A DNA stretch of 64,000 nt from an uncultured Anaerolineae bacterium (GTDB lineage: Bacteria; Chloroflexota; Anaerolineae; Promineifilales; Promineifilaceae). The DNA lies in the NCBI GenBank assembly GCA_905479495.1, contig CAJQMR010000005.1:396127-460126 (forward strand), written 5' to 3'. The notes under the pieces were generated by a model. That model searched no databases, was not told where the DNA came from, and saw only the letters and a program-made list of their open reading frames with translations. Position numbers and translations under genes: made by a program. Shown one piece after another: positions 1 to 8,317 of this stretch; position 1 is the stretch's first letter; the number at the start of each line of letters is the position of its first letter.

Positions 1-1446
1 GGCAGGCAGGGGGCCAATGGGGTTATCTGGCTGGGTGTCTACCGGGAAGACAGCAATCTCATCAAAATCGTTGAGCAGCTCGACAACGCGCACTGCTCCC
101 TCCGCCGCCAGTTGGATCTTGGTAACGCCCCCTTCCTGTGCGCCCATGCTGCCGGAGCGATCAATCACGATGACGATGCTCACTGAGGGGAAGCGCTCCT
201 GGTCTTTGATTTGCATTTCCACCGGCAGCATTTCTTCCAGCGGCGTGCGGAAATACCCGCCCATGCCATAGCTCTGTGGACCGCCGACCACTACCAGCCC
301 GCCCCCCAAGTCGCGCACGTAGCTTTGCAGCGTTTCCATTTTGCGCGGCGACAAATTTTTGGCGTTGACGTTCACCAGAATGACGCTGCTGTAATTGCTC
401 AATTCAGCCAGACTGGGGGGCAAATCGGCCGGGGTGGTGCGGTCCACCACCAGTCCGGTGGCTTCCAGCGCCAGCAGCAGCTGGGGCGATTCGTCCGGTT
501 GGGGGGTGCCATTGTCATCTACTGTTCCATCATTGGCCACCAGCAGCACGCGAGGCGGCCCCACCACTTCGGTGTAAGCGGCCAGTTCGTTATTTTGGAA
601 AAAGGTATCATTGCTGGCGGTGAGCTGCACCCGGTAGCGGGCAAATTCCTGCTCCAGGGCGCGCAGGCGCACGGCAAAATTGTTGGCCCCGCGCCGCAGC
701 TGTACCGCTTCTTCGTACACCACGCTGCCCCCGGAGAGCACACGCAGGGTGGCGGGCATATCGGCGCTGCTTTCGGCGGTGATGTCGATGCGGAATGTTT
801 CACCCTGGCTGATGCGGGTGGGCGCACTGACGCTGGTGAGCAGCGCTTCGGCGGCGGCAGCTTCTCGCCCCAGCAGCACGTAGCTGATTTCCACGTCGCT
901 GTTGGCCGCCAGCCGGGCGGCTTCGTTGGTGTTGCCCACGGTGGCCGTGCCATCGCTTAAAATCACCAGGCGGCGGGCAGAGCCTGCCGGAAACAGGGCC
1001 ATCCCCAGCCGAATCGCTTCAGCCACGTCGGTTTGCAGCGCCTGCGGCACAGAGCTGACGGGGGCGAGTTCTGCCAGGCCGCTCATCGGTCGTTCTACCA
1101 GCGCATTGGAGCCAAACAGGATAACGGCTGCTTGATCACTCGGCGTCATTGTTTCCAGGGCGGTGCGGATGTAGGTTTCGGCCGTTTCGGCCTGGGCGGG
1201 GCTGATGGAATCGGAGGCATCTACCAGAAAGACGACGGCCAGTTCATCGGCGGCGCGTACCAGTTGGGAACCGGCCAGGCTGAGTATGAGCAGCAGCATG
1301 ATGAGGCTGCGCAAGCCCAAACTTACCCATTCGCGCCAGTTCCGTGTAAGGGTACGGCCGTTTGCCGCACGCCGTGGCCGCCCTAACCAAAAAAAGTAAG
1401 GCAGGGTAAGCAGCAGAAGAAGGGCGAGTGGAGTGGTGAAGTTCAC
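1..1446 (-). CDS. VWA / GATase-like membrane protein (partial, 3' end outside window)
   Basis: Reading frame open from a GTG at 1446 to the window edge (482 codons), so the C-terminus is missing. Two N-terminal membrane helices (about residues 5-22 and 45-65) are followed by a first von Willebrand A domain with the MIDAS motif D76-x-S-x-S. Next comes a class-I amidotransferase-like segment (VVVGGPQSYGMGGY). A second VWA domain follows with DRSGSMG, its Asp at residue 429. This two-VWA plus GATase-like architecture is known from membrane-anchored proteins next to BatA-like genes in Chloroflexota; their molecular role is not settled. Both metal-binding motifs look intact. Several plus-strand frames cross the region but are antisense shadows. 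The start was chosen because the helices begin directly after it. Confidence 0.85.
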   Translation of the reverse strand, partial: MNFTTPLALLLLLTLPYFFWLGRPRRAANGRTLTRNWREWVSLGLRSLIMLLLILSLAGSQLVRAADELAVVFLVDASDSISPAQAETAETYIRTALETMTPSDQAAVILFGSNALVERPMSGLAELAPVSSVPQALQTDVAEAIRLGMALFPAGSARRLVILSDGTATVGNTNEAARLAANSDVEISYVLLGREAAAAEALLTSVSAPTRISQGETFRIDITAESSADMPATLRVLSGGSVVYEEAVQLRRGANNFAVRLRALEQEFARYRVQLTASNDTFFQNNELAAYTEVVGPPRVLLVANDGTVDDNGTPQPDESPQLLLALEATGLVVDRTTPADLPPSLAELSNYSSVILVNVNAKNLSPRKMETLQSYVRDLGGGLVVVGGPQSYGMGGYFRTPLEEMLPVEMQIKDQERFPSVSIVIVIDRSGSMGAQEGGVTKIQLAAEGAVRVVELLNDFDEIAVFPVDTQPDNPIGPLPA

Positions 1447-1454
1447 GGTTGGTT

Positions 1455-1512
1455 AGTGATAAGTGATAAGTAAAAAGTGACCTGTGGCCAGTAAACAGTA
1501 ATCGGTAAATGG
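1455..1512. repeat. Intergenic low-complexity repeat (GATAAGTAAAAAGT family)
   Basis: The gap between the VWA gene and the sensor kinase contains GTGATAAGTGATAAGTAAAAAGTG followed by AACAGTAATCGGTAAATGG, written here as two blocks: GTGATAAGTGATAAG, TAAAAAGTG. Related words recur at 13096-13130, 13318-13360, 11361-11394 and 60385-60456. They are A/T-rich words repeated in direct and inverted order. No promoter was recognised. Confidence 0.55.
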
Positions 1513-1603
1513 TTGTTAGTTGGGGGCATTATAGGGGATGTTGTGGGTTTGGGGAATGTTTTTGTCGGACGGCTAATCTACAATTAGTATCTTTCAGAAT
1601 ATT

Positions 1604-1673
1604 AGCCACAGAGGACACAGAGATTTTTGAGATTAGTGTGTAGTTCTCTATTTCCTCTTTTTTCTCTGTGGCT
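1604..1673. repeat. Inverted repeat of the ACACAGA family
   Basis: AGCCACAGAG near 1604 is matched by CTCTGTGGCT ending at 1673, a 10-bp inverted repeat around an A/T-rich loop that includes GACACAGAGA. It lies just downstream of the sensor kinase stop codon. It could act as a 3' hairpin but belongs to the CACAGA-type repeats scattered through the window. Confidence 0.55.
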
Positions 1674-1684
1674 TTTGTTTTTCA

Positions 1685-3889
1685 TTAATCGTCGAAGAAA
1701 AGGGGCAGGTAGATCGTGAAGACGGAACCGGCTCCGTACTTGCTTTGCGCTTCGACGCGTCCCCCGTGTGCCAGAATGATAAAACGGGCCAGGGCCAACC
1801 CCATGCCAGCGGAACGGCCGTTGCCATTTGCCTTCAATTTAGCCAACCCGGACCAAACCGTATCCAGTCGCTCTGGGGGAATCCCTACGCCGGTATCCAC
1901 CACGCGCAAGAACAGTTCGCTGCCCGCCAAACCACACTCTACCTGAACCACGCCGCCGATCTTGTTGAACTTGATGGCGTTGTGCAGCAGGTGTTGGGCC
2001 GCTTCGGTGAGCTGTGCGGCATCACCCAGCACGGTGGTGTGGGGCGTGCTGGCGTTAAATTCCACCACCACGCGGCGGGCCTCGGCCATGGTGCGTAAAT
2101 TGCGAATGGCTTGTTGGGCAATCTCGTCCAGCCGATTAAGCTGGAAGCTAAATTCGTTGCGCATCTGAATACGGCCAGAAATGTTGATCAGTTTTTCAAT
2201 AGGCAGCTTGATTTCGCTGATATGCTGGTCGATTTGACCAGCCAGCTTGAGCGTGGTGGCATCATCTTTGGTTTGCAGCTGCTGGACTTCTTGGGTGAGG
2301 GTGTTGAACGGCCGTCTTAACTCCGGCGAAATCAGGTCTACAAACTGTGAATAAAGGCTCACCAATTCCTGCAAATGCTGCCGGTCGCGCGTCAAAATCT
2401 GATTTTGATGGAACACGTATTCATTAATCTGGCGTAAGCTGGAGACGTTTTGCGCCTGAGCCAACAAGGGGCTGATTTGGCGCGACATGCTTTCTAGCAA
2501 ATCAAAATCGGGCTGGTCATAGGAAGCGCCCGATTCTTTCAGACCCAATGCCAATACCCCAATAAGACTGTCTCCGGCATGAAGTGGCTTATACAAAATG
2601 CGCTCCCAGCGGGCCAGCATGGTTCGCTCTGCTTCGGGCGTCTGGGCAAAGCGATCTAAGGTATCAATATCGTACTGAACCAGGGGAACACTGTTTTGCC
2701 GCAAGAAGTTGGCGACGGGGCTGGGCGCATCCAGTGTTAATGTTTCTAGCGTTTTGTTTTCTAGATTGGCTAACGGCCGTAACATTAAACGACCACCGGG
2801 CCCATCCTCTGCCATGAACAGCCAGGCTTCATCTGTGGTGAGATTGGCCTGCACCAGCCGCAAAAAGAGCTGGCCCAATTGAACAGGCTCTGGCAGATTG
2901 CCAATCACGTTGCTGAATTCAGCCAGGACAGTTTCTTGCTGCAACGAACCGGGCAGGAAAAGCCGACGTGAAAGCTCGCGAATAAAATGATTGACAAGCG
3001 TAAATAATCCCACAAACAGTGCTGCCGCCACAAGCAGCACCAGAATCTCCCCATTTTGCGGCGTGTTTTCGGGTAAGTCACGTACCGATCGCACCAGCAA
3101 GGTGAGTGCGCCCCAGGTGAGGCCAAAAATGATAAGAACACTCACTACCCGGCTAAGCAGTTGGCGCAGCGAAAGTTGGAGGTCTGGCAAAGTGGTGCTG
3201 GCCAAACTAATGGTTCCGGTGAGGGCTGCCAGCATCATGATGAGCACGCCTGCTTGCTGCCAGCCTGGCTGTCCTGGCTGCTGCACGGAGCCAAGTCCGC
3301 TGCCTACCAGCAGCAGGAAGATAACAACAAGCCAGTACTGCACCTGGTTCCGGTAAAGGGAGGGCGGCAAATCGCTGTTGAGTTTTTGGGTTAGCATCCA
3401 GGTGGCCACAATGGGCAGCACCCAACTGGCAATCCAAACAGAGGCCCACACATCAAACTGACGCACAGCCTGGCCAAGAAGAACAAAGTTCGGCAGGGCA
3501 TTGGGCCAAATATTGGGGTCTAACACAATTGCGCCGCCCCAGAGTAGCAGGCTCAGTAAAAGTCCAATCTGGCCAAATTTGCGAGGAATGGGGAGGTAGG
3601 CGAGGGTAGTGTAAAGGAAGAGTACGGCCGTTAAACTTAATGCATAGGAACCGATGATCCCCCAGTTGTAAATGAGAATCTCAGAAAAGGTGGTGCCGCC
3701 AAAAAAGCGGATGACGCTGCTGGCCCACACGGCGGCAGCCAGCAAAGTAAAAGACCAACGCAGGAATAACGGCCGTCTTTTCAAACGTGCCCGCCAAAGG
3801 TAAACGATCATGCCGATAAAACTTAAGGGCAAGAGCGAAATAAGTAGAAACTGCTGCGTCAGAGTCATGTGATGTGACGAATTCCTCAA
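1685..3889 (-). CDS. Multi-pass membrane sensor histidine kinase-like protein lacking the H-box histidine
   Basis: About 300 N-terminal residues form roughly ten hydrophobic helices. Then comes a GAF-like domain (about 315-470), a coiled dimerisation segment and a C-terminal HATPase domain. The ATPase boxes are present: HNAIKFN (N box), DTGVGIP (G1) and GMGLALAR (G2). The segment aligning with the H box reads ISPELRRPF where ISHELRTPL is usual, so proline sits at the phospho-acceptor position. The protein may bind ATP but not autophosphorylate in the normal way. Translation may begin at Met8 (3868) rather than 3889. No response regulator is adjacent. The gene is divergent from the nucleotidyltransferase gene and shares an iteron-rich intergenic region with it. 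Confidence 0.85.
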   Translation of the reverse strand: MRNSSHHMTLTQQFLLISLLPLSFIGMIVYLWRARLKRRPLFLRWSFTLLAAAVWASSVIRFFGGTTFSEILIYNWGIIGSYALSLTAVLFLYTTLAYLPIPRKFGQIGLLLSLLLWGGAIVLDPNIWPNALPNFVLLGQAVRQFDVWASVWIASWVLPIVATWMLTQKLNSDLPPSLYRNQVQYWLVVIFLLLVGSGLGSVQQPGQPGWQQAGVLIMMLAALTGTISLASTTLPDLQLSLRQLLSRVVSVLIIFGLTWGALTLLVRSVRDLPENTPQNGEILVLLVAAALFVGLFTLVNHFIRELSRRLFLPGSLQQETVLAEFSNVIGNLPEPVQLGQLFLRLVQANLTTDEAWLFMAEDGPGGRLMLRPLANLENKTLETLTLDAPSPVANFLRQNSVPLVQYDIDTLDRFAQTPEAERTMLARWERILYKPLHAGDSLIGVLALGLKESGASYDQPDFDLLESMSRQISPLLAQAQNVSSLRQINEYVFHQNQILTRDRQHLQELVSLYSQFVDLISPELRRPFNTLTQEVQQLQTKDDATTLKLAGQIDQHISEIKLPIEKLINISGRIQMRNEFSFQLNRLDEIAQQAIRNLRTMAEARRVVVEFNASTPHTTVLGDAAQLTEAAQHLLHNAIKFNKIGGVVQVECGLAGSELFLRVVDTGVGIPPERLDTVWSGLAKLKANGNGRSAGMGLALARFIILAHGGRVEAQSKYGAGSVFTIYLPLFFDD

Positions 3890-3937
3890 ATACTTTGCAT
3901 CTAGTTTGCGCCATTATACCAACTTTTCACCTTACAA

Positions 3938-4045
3938 AATTTGGGAAATTTGGCTAAATTTGGGATAAAGCAGGGGAGATTATGCCTATTACCCAACTTA
4001 TCCCAAATACCAGTTTGGGATAAATTTGGGATAAATTGGGAAACT
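3938..4045. promoter_or_regulatory. TTTGGGATAA iteron cluster (candidate operator)
   Basis: Five or so copies of (A)TTTGGGATAA occur within about 100 bp: 3958-3969, 4014-4024, 4025-4035, a partial copy near 3940 and a partial copy after 4036. An inverted copy at 3998-4007 forms a perfect 10-bp inverted repeat TTATCCCAAA-N6-TTTGGGATAA with the 4014 copy. The array lies between the divergent kinase and nucleotidyltransferase genes. It ends next to an extended -10 TGGTATAAT at 4049-4057. It looks like a binding array for an autoregulator, possibly the downstream toxin-antitoxin pair. Confidence 0.6.
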
Positions 4046-4048
4046 GCA

Positions 4049-4057
4049 TGGTATAAT
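4049..4057 (+). promoter_or_regulatory. Extended -10 promoter element for the MntA/HepT-like pair
   Basis: TGGTATAAT (TGn plus a perfect TATAAT) lies 37 bp before the ATG at 4095. The -35 region would fall inside the TTTGGGATAA iterons, so a protein bound there could repress or activate. Inferred from sequence only. Confidence 0.5.
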
Positions 4058-4094
4058 CTTGATTAGGTGTTTTGATTAATGGGAAACTTGCTCA

Positions 4095-4457
4095 ATGATA
4101 GATGAAGCGTATTTGGCCTATCTACCCCAAATTAAGAAACGTTGGGAAAATGAACCCAAACTGTGGCAGCAGAATCGGCAGAGGGCCAGAGAAGTCGCTC
4201 AGCAGATTGCCACTATGTTGCGGGCGAATTACGCTGTTTCCCAGGTGATTCTGTTCGGATCCTTGCTTGGGGACGGCCGTTTTGATGAATACTCGGATAT
4301 TGATCTCGCTGTGAAAGGAATAGACCCGACGCTATTTTACCAGGCCGTGGCGCGACTTCCAGATATGAGTAAGGGGTTTCACGTTGACCTTATCGATTTG
4401 GAGCGATGCCCACCATCTTTTCGAGAGGCAATTTTGGAAAAGGGCATTGTGTTGTGA
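4095..4457 (+). CDS. MNT-type nucleotidyltransferase (MntA-like antitoxin)
   Basis: A 120-residue protein with the minimal nucleotidyltransferase signature G55-S56 followed by D68-I-D70, and a later Asp in HVDLIDLE as third metal ligand. In characterised MntA/HepT modules the MNT protein neutralises the HEPN ribonuclease by adding AMP groups to a tyrosine in its Rx4HxY motif. The stop codon overlaps the start of the HEPN gene (GTGA at 4454-4457), the usual tight coupling for such pairs. All catalytic residues appear present. Upstream iterons suggest autoregulation. Assignment to the MNT family is secure; its role as antitoxin is inferred from the partner gene. Confidence 0.85.
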   Translation: MIDEAYLAYLPQIKKRWENEPKLWQQNRQRAREVAQQIATMLRANYAVSQVILFGSLLGDGRFDEYSDIDLAVKGIDPTLFYQAVARLPDMSKGFHVDLIDLERCPPSFREAILEKGIVL

Positions 4458-4930
4458 TTAATCAATATCCTGTCTTGCAACAAAGAATTGCAGCTGAATG
4501 GGTAAACATTCAAAAAGCGGCAGAAAAGGCGTTGGCTGCCTATGCTGAGCAAAGCCAATATTCGTTAGATGCGGTTGGGCTTAACCTGCAAGGATTTTAC
4601 AATGGCCTGGAGCGTCTTTTTGAATGGATTGCTCGTCAAATTGATGGCAGCATACCCGAAGGTGGCTCGTGGCATCGGGATTTACTAAAGCAGATGGCAT
4701 TGGATGTGCCTGGTGTACGGCCGTCTGTGATGACGGAAAAAACGGCCACTGCACTAGAAGATTACCTCGGCTTTAGGCACATTGTTCGCAATCTTTATAC
4801 CTGGGATTTAGACCCGGCAAAAGTAAAGGGCTTAGTGGACCGGTTGCCACAGGTTATTTCCATGTTGGATGCCGATCTTGATAAATTTGGCCACTTTTTG
4901 GAAGTAGCTGCTAAAGCGGATGAAGATTAG
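4454..4930 (+). CDS. HEPN-domain protein (HepT-like), catalytic His replaced by Asn
   Basis: A 158-residue all-alpha protein starting at GTG 4454, which overlaps the upstream stop; the upstream ATG at 4406 lies inside the nucleotidyltransferase gene and is rejected. The C-terminal segment GFRHIVRNLYTWDLDP matches the HepT-like region that normally carries R-x4-H-x-Y. Here it reads R108-H-I-V-R-N113-L-Y115. The Arg and the tyrosine that MntA modifies remain, but the second catalytic residue is Asn instead of His. It may be an inactive or altered RNase, or an in-family variant. Its partner is the MNT protein directly upstream. Confidence 0.8.
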   Translation: MINQYPVLQQRIAAEWVNIQKAAEKALAAYAEQSQYSLDAVGLNLQGFYNGLERLFEWIARQIDGSIPEGGSWHRDLLKQMALDVPGVRPSVMTEKTATALEDYLGFRHIVRNLYTWDLDPAKVKGLVDRLPQVISMLDADLDKFGHFLEVAAKADED

Positions 4931-4944
4931 CCCGCACACTTTCA

Positions 4945-6294
4945 CTACTTCAAAATATAGTGTGTTCCCTTTTTAGAACCAATCTTCAGTAGAATACCCC
5001 GATCAACCAGATCAACCAGATCGAGCCGAAGGGTTTCGGCAGAAACGTCCGGGCAGAGCTGCTGGTATTCGCGGTTGGTGATGGAGCCATTTTCGCGCAC
5101 GTAAGTGAGGGCGCGGGTTTGCCGCTCATTCATGCTTTTGGTCCATTTGGGGGTAGGCTGCCGCTGCCGCTTGTTGTGCAGCGTCACGGTAAACAGGTGC
5201 GGCGTGGCTTTAAAATCGGGCGGTTTGTGGCCTGCCTGGGCCATTTCTTCAATCATCTGGTCAATGCCCAGCCCGAGTTCTTCGATGTAGCCCCACTGGT
5301 AAAGACCATTCACCAGGCGCGGATTGCGCGAGAAATGTTCTTCGACGAGGTTGTCCAGGGTCATATAGCCGGGCAGTCCGCCAGGGCTGATAATTTCCAG
5401 CCGGTCAGCATACATGCGGATTTCGATGCGCCGCCCCTGAATGCGATAATCGCGGTGGGCCACAGCGTTGACCAGGGCCTCACGCACGGCAAAGCGCGGG
5501 TACTCCAACAGCTCTTCCCGCTCTAGCTGGTTCACAGTGGCTCCCACGCGCATCTCTTCAAAGATGATGTTCCAGGCGCGTTCAATGACGCGGGCGGCCG
5601 GACCAATGATTTCATCGCGACGGCCGTATCCAATGCCGCCATCCTCGCCGCGTGGTTCTGTACCGGGGAACTTCACAAAAACGATGCCGCTTTGTGGAAA
5701 AAACATCTGGGGATTGCGGGCAAAAAGCAAAATGCCGATGGTCGTGGGGTGGCCATTGCGGTCGGTGGCCCCCACTTCAAAGAGGAGCTCGCGTGCAGAA
5801 AGGGAGCGAGCCTGGCCGCGCTGCTCGCGCCGGTTCAGATAATCTTGCACGATTTCGCTGTCCAGGTCGGTGTAGCGTGCGCCGGGGACAAGTTCGGTTT
5901 CGTATTCGGCCGTATTTTTGCTGTTGGCCAGATTGCGCACTTCGTCGCCGGTGAGAGGACGGTTATGGGTGCCGCTGCGCACCAATACACGGCCGTCATC
6001 CAGCGTATGTAAATCGGTGCTGCGCGGCACTTCAATGCCAATGAGGGTGCCCTGGGGCGTTTCTACCTGCTGCCATTGGGTGGGCACCGGTGGGCGGCAA
6101 AGCCGGGCGGCTTCGAGCAAAGCGCCTTCGGCTTCTTCTTCCCAGATGTCGTTGACGGGACGGCCGTTTTCGTTCAGCCCCAACACAATCAACCCACCGT
6201 CTCCATTGGCAAAGGCCACCAAACATTCAGCCAATGTTTCCGTATCTGCTTCCGCCAGAAATGCCAACCGCTGTCCAGGCTTTTGTTTTAACAT
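4945..6294 (-). CDS. AlbA_2 (Schlafen-like) ATP-binding transcriptional regulator
   Basis: A 449-residue protein with an AlbA_2/Schlafen-like domain (about 8-120, including LAECLVAFANGDGGLIVLG). A HATPase_c_4-type region follows (about 245-395, with REALVNAVAHRDY and the EEHFSRNPRLV segment). A C-terminal winged helix (about 385-449) contains the recognition-like helix SAETLRLDLVDLVDRGIL. Proteins of this layout are treated as DNA-binding regulators; few have known targets. The gene converges on the HEPN gene (14-bp gap). A TATAAT on the minus strand lies only a few bases before the ATG. The imperfect palindrome at 6315-6333 would overlap its promoter. Confidence 0.85.
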   Translation of the reverse strand: MLKQKPGQRLAFLAEADTETLAECLVAFANGDGGLIVLGLNENGRPVNDIWEEEAEGALLEAARLCRPPVPTQWQQVETPQGTLIGIEVPRSTDLHTLDDGRVLVRSGTHNRPLTGDEVRNLANSKNTAEYETELVPGARYTDLDSEIVQDYLNRREQRGQARSLSARELLFEVGATDRNGHPTTIGILLFARNPQMFFPQSGIVFVKFPGTEPRGEDGGIGYGRRDEIIGPAARVIERAWNIIFEEMRVGATVNQLEREELLEYPRFAVREALVNAVAHRDYRIQGRRIEIRMYADRLEIISPGGLPGYMTLDNLVEEHFSRNPRLVNGLYQWGYIEELGLGIDQMIEEMAQAGHKPPDFKATPHLFTVTLHNKRQRQPTPKWTKSMNERQTRALTYVRENGSITNREYQQLCPDVSAETLRLDLVDLVDRGILLKIGSKKGTHYILK

Positions 6295-6314
6295 GACATA
6301 ATTATAACAGAAGT

Positions 6315-6333
6315 TGTGACGATTAGTGTCACA
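6315..6333. promoter_or_regulatory. TGTGAC-N7-GTCACA inverted repeat upstream of the AlbA_2 gene
   Basis: TGTGAC and GTCACA are separated by 7 bp, centred about 30 bp before the start codon and overlapping the expected -35 region of the minus-strand promoter. A plausible operator for autoregulation; there is no independent support. Confidence 0.35.
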
Positions 6334-6354
6334 CTTTTAGGGAAGGTCAAAGCT

Positions 6355-6442
6355 GCCTAACGGAGGCGTAACCTACCCGGCGATTTTATTTTGCGCGTGT
6401 GAACGCAAGCGCCCGTCGGGTCAGGTTAACGTGGGGTTGGGC
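6355..6442. other. attC-like recombination site 1
   Basis: Outer cores GCCTAAC (6355-6361) and GTTGGGC (6436-6442) fit RYYYAAC/GTTRRRY. Between them nested inverted arms can be seen: TAACCT with AGGTTA, CCCGGCG with CGTCGGG, and TTGCG with CGCAA. The total is 88 bp, within the usual attC range. It lies at the 3' side of the glycosyltransferase gene. Confidence 0.75.
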
Positions 6443-6535
6443 AGAACTTATTCTTTTGAATGAGAACGACCTTATCCCTTGTGTTGTTAACGGGCTTCAC
6501 AAGCATCTCCGCTGTCTACCGCCAGCCAATTGATG

Positions 6536-8179
6536 CTAGCGGAAGTTTTTAAGATTAGGCCAAATGACATCCACCGGCAGATTCGGATTCTTGCAAACGT
6601 AGACATACAATTGATTTTGTAACTCGTCGCCCACAATCGCGCTCTGTTCACACTCATCAAAGAACATAGATAAATAATTCGACCGGTTCACAATGATGAT
6701 CATAACCTCCCAGGAGGTATCTCCCGGCCCCCAGAGATAATAGGTCAAAGAGCCACTGACCGCGTGCGGCAGGCCATATTGTGGACCGTACATGTCGATT
6801 GCCCCTGCTGTAGGATACCAATCCGCATATATCCCGGCAGCAGCGCGTTCCTCAGGAGGGAGCTGGCCATATACATCGGCCACATCCTGGACAAAGCTCT
6901 CCCATCCCACCCTGCCAGTAAGCATTATTGGCGCATACCCACTGTCAGCGTTGAACTCCCGGATGGATTGGTACCAGAATTTAACGCTTCTGGGCAGGTT
7001 ATAAACGGATTCAAGGGGCAGGATGGGCAAGGACGTGGGCAGGACAAATATCCCCGCAGATAACAAATAGGCGACTGGCAGGGCCCTCATCCATGATTTC
7101 CAGCGGGCCCCTGTCAATACTTCCTCTACAAACACGGCACTGGCTGCGATAAGTGGGATGAACAATTCGGCGAGCATTCGCGCTGAAGCATGGAGATAAA
7201 ACATGAGCGCCAGGGTAAACAGGAATAACAAGCCCAGGAAACCATAATTTACCCTGTTCAAAGGACGAAAGATGCGGTACAGCCCAAAAATCCACAGGGG
7301 CAGGAAAAGCACATTCATATAAACCGATACATTTATGAAATATTGTGAAAGGGAAGCTTCATATAATCGATTTGTGCCATAGGCAGTCCAGTATTCGAGC
7401 GTGGGCCATTGGTTGGCCACTTCCCAGAGCAAATAGGGGGAGACGATCAGGAGACACAGCCCTGCTCCCAACCAGGGCCAGGGAGTGAGTAAGTCCTTTC
7501 TGTACTTAGTAAGCAAAAGGGCCGCCAGAAAACCTGGCCCCAGGAACAGGATCGTCATCTTGGTCAAGCAGGCAAGACCCGCCAGGAATCCTAGAGAAAT
7601 CCAGAGTTTGCGATTCCCACTGCGTAAGTAACGGACGAGTGTGTACAAGAAACCGGCTAGAATTAGCTGATCGATGCTGTCGTAACAGAATATAGAATCA
7701 ACACTGAGCCAAAGTGGCACAAAGATAAATACCAAGGCGCTCACCATCACCGCATATATCTTTCCCCCAAATTCTTTTGTAATCAGGCAAACGAAGATGA
7801 GCGTGCCCGAACCAGCCAGCGCGGGGACAATACGCAAGGCGAACAACGATTCGCCCAACAAGGCTCGACTGAGTGCTACCAGGGCAGGAACCAACGGTGG
7901 CAAGTCTACATACCCAAATGCCAGGTGCCGGCTGAGTGCTATGGTGTAGAGTTCGTCAAAGAAAAAGCCATAACTGCGGGCATTGATCATGTGTATGCCG
8001 AATTTTGCCACTGCGGCAAGCGCAATAACCCAAAACATTGGAGATAGTTTGAGGATGTGTATTTGATTTTTACTTAATAAGGGGAAGTAACTTTTTTTCG
8101 GACCTATCATTTTGGCTGCCCCAAAAGTACTTACAGCAAAAACTTGCCTGAATTCAAAAACATTTAGTGACACATTCAA
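6536..8179 (-). CDS. GT39/PMT_2-type membrane glycosyltransferase (cassette gene)
   Basis: A 547-residue protein with about ten to twelve hydrophobic helices. The first external loop carries FFFDELYTIALSRHLAFGY, the acidic DE pair typical of ArnT/PMT_2 polyprenyl-phosphate-sugar transferases. Next comes the VDLPPLVPAL segment, and a soluble C-terminal domain of about 140 residues follows. It probably transfers a sugar from a lipid carrier to an envelope acceptor. Translation may start at 8179 or at an internal Met near residue 24. It is flanked by attC-like sites, lacks ACGGCCGT, and is unusually long for an integron cassette. Its nucleotide style differs from the host genes around it, pointing to transfer. 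Confidence 0.8.
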   Translation of the reverse strand: MNVSLNVFEFRQVFAVSTFGAAKMIGPKKSYFPLLSKNQIHILKLSPMFWVIALAAVAKFGIHMINARSYGFFFDELYTIALSRHLAFGYVDLPPLVPALVALSRALLGESLFALRIVPALAGSGTLIFVCLITKEFGGKIYAVMVSALVFIFVPLWLSVDSIFCYDSIDQLILAGFLYTLVRYLRSGNRKLWISLGFLAGLACLTKMTILFLGPGFLAALLLTKYRKDLLTPWPWLGAGLCLLIVSPYLLWEVANQWPTLEYWTAYGTNRLYEASLSQYFINVSVYMNVLFLPLWIFGLYRIFRPLNRVNYGFLGLLFLFTLALMFYLHASARMLAELFIPLIAASAVFVEEVLTGARWKSWMRALPVAYLLSAGIFVLPTSLPILPLESVYNLPRSVKFWYQSIREFNADSGYAPIMLTGRVGWESFVQDVADVYGQLPPEERAAAGIYADWYPTAGAIDMYGPQYGLPHAVSGSLTYYLWGPGDTSWEVMIIIVNRSNYLSMFFDECEQSAIVGDELQNQLYVYVCKNPNLPVDVIWPNLKNFR

Positions 8180-8184
8180 TTTCT

Positions 8185-8312
8185 GCCTAACGCCAGGTTC
8201 AGCTGCCGCGAGCAGGTTCCAACTTTGATGAGCGCGGCAGACATTTGCTCACCACCTACGAAAATCGTGAATGAGCACCGTGCTTGCGGTCGAGCTGCAA
8301 CCATTGTTATAC
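8185..8312. other. attC-like recombination site 2
   Basis: Starts with GCCTAAC (8185-8191) followed by GCCAGGTTCAGCTGCCGCG, a form very like classical attC left ends. The right half contains GTCGAGCTGCAACC and ends with GTTATAC (8306-8312), 5 bp before the stop codon of the next gene. The total is 128 bp. Confidence 0.7.
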
Positions 8313-8317
8313 GGCGG

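Noticed and set aside
519..953. 144-residue minus-strand frame
   Set aside because: Wrong frame within the VWA gene; Pro/Cys/Trp-rich with no structure.
211..960. 249-residue plus-strand frame near the window start
   Set aside because: Antisense to the VWA gene, which is supported by two MIDAS motifs and membrane helices in one continuous frame to the window edge.
3938..4045. CRISPR-like repeats (TTTGGGATAA)
   Set aside because: Units are 10-11 bp with no spacers of constant length and include an inverted copy, so an operator array is more likely.
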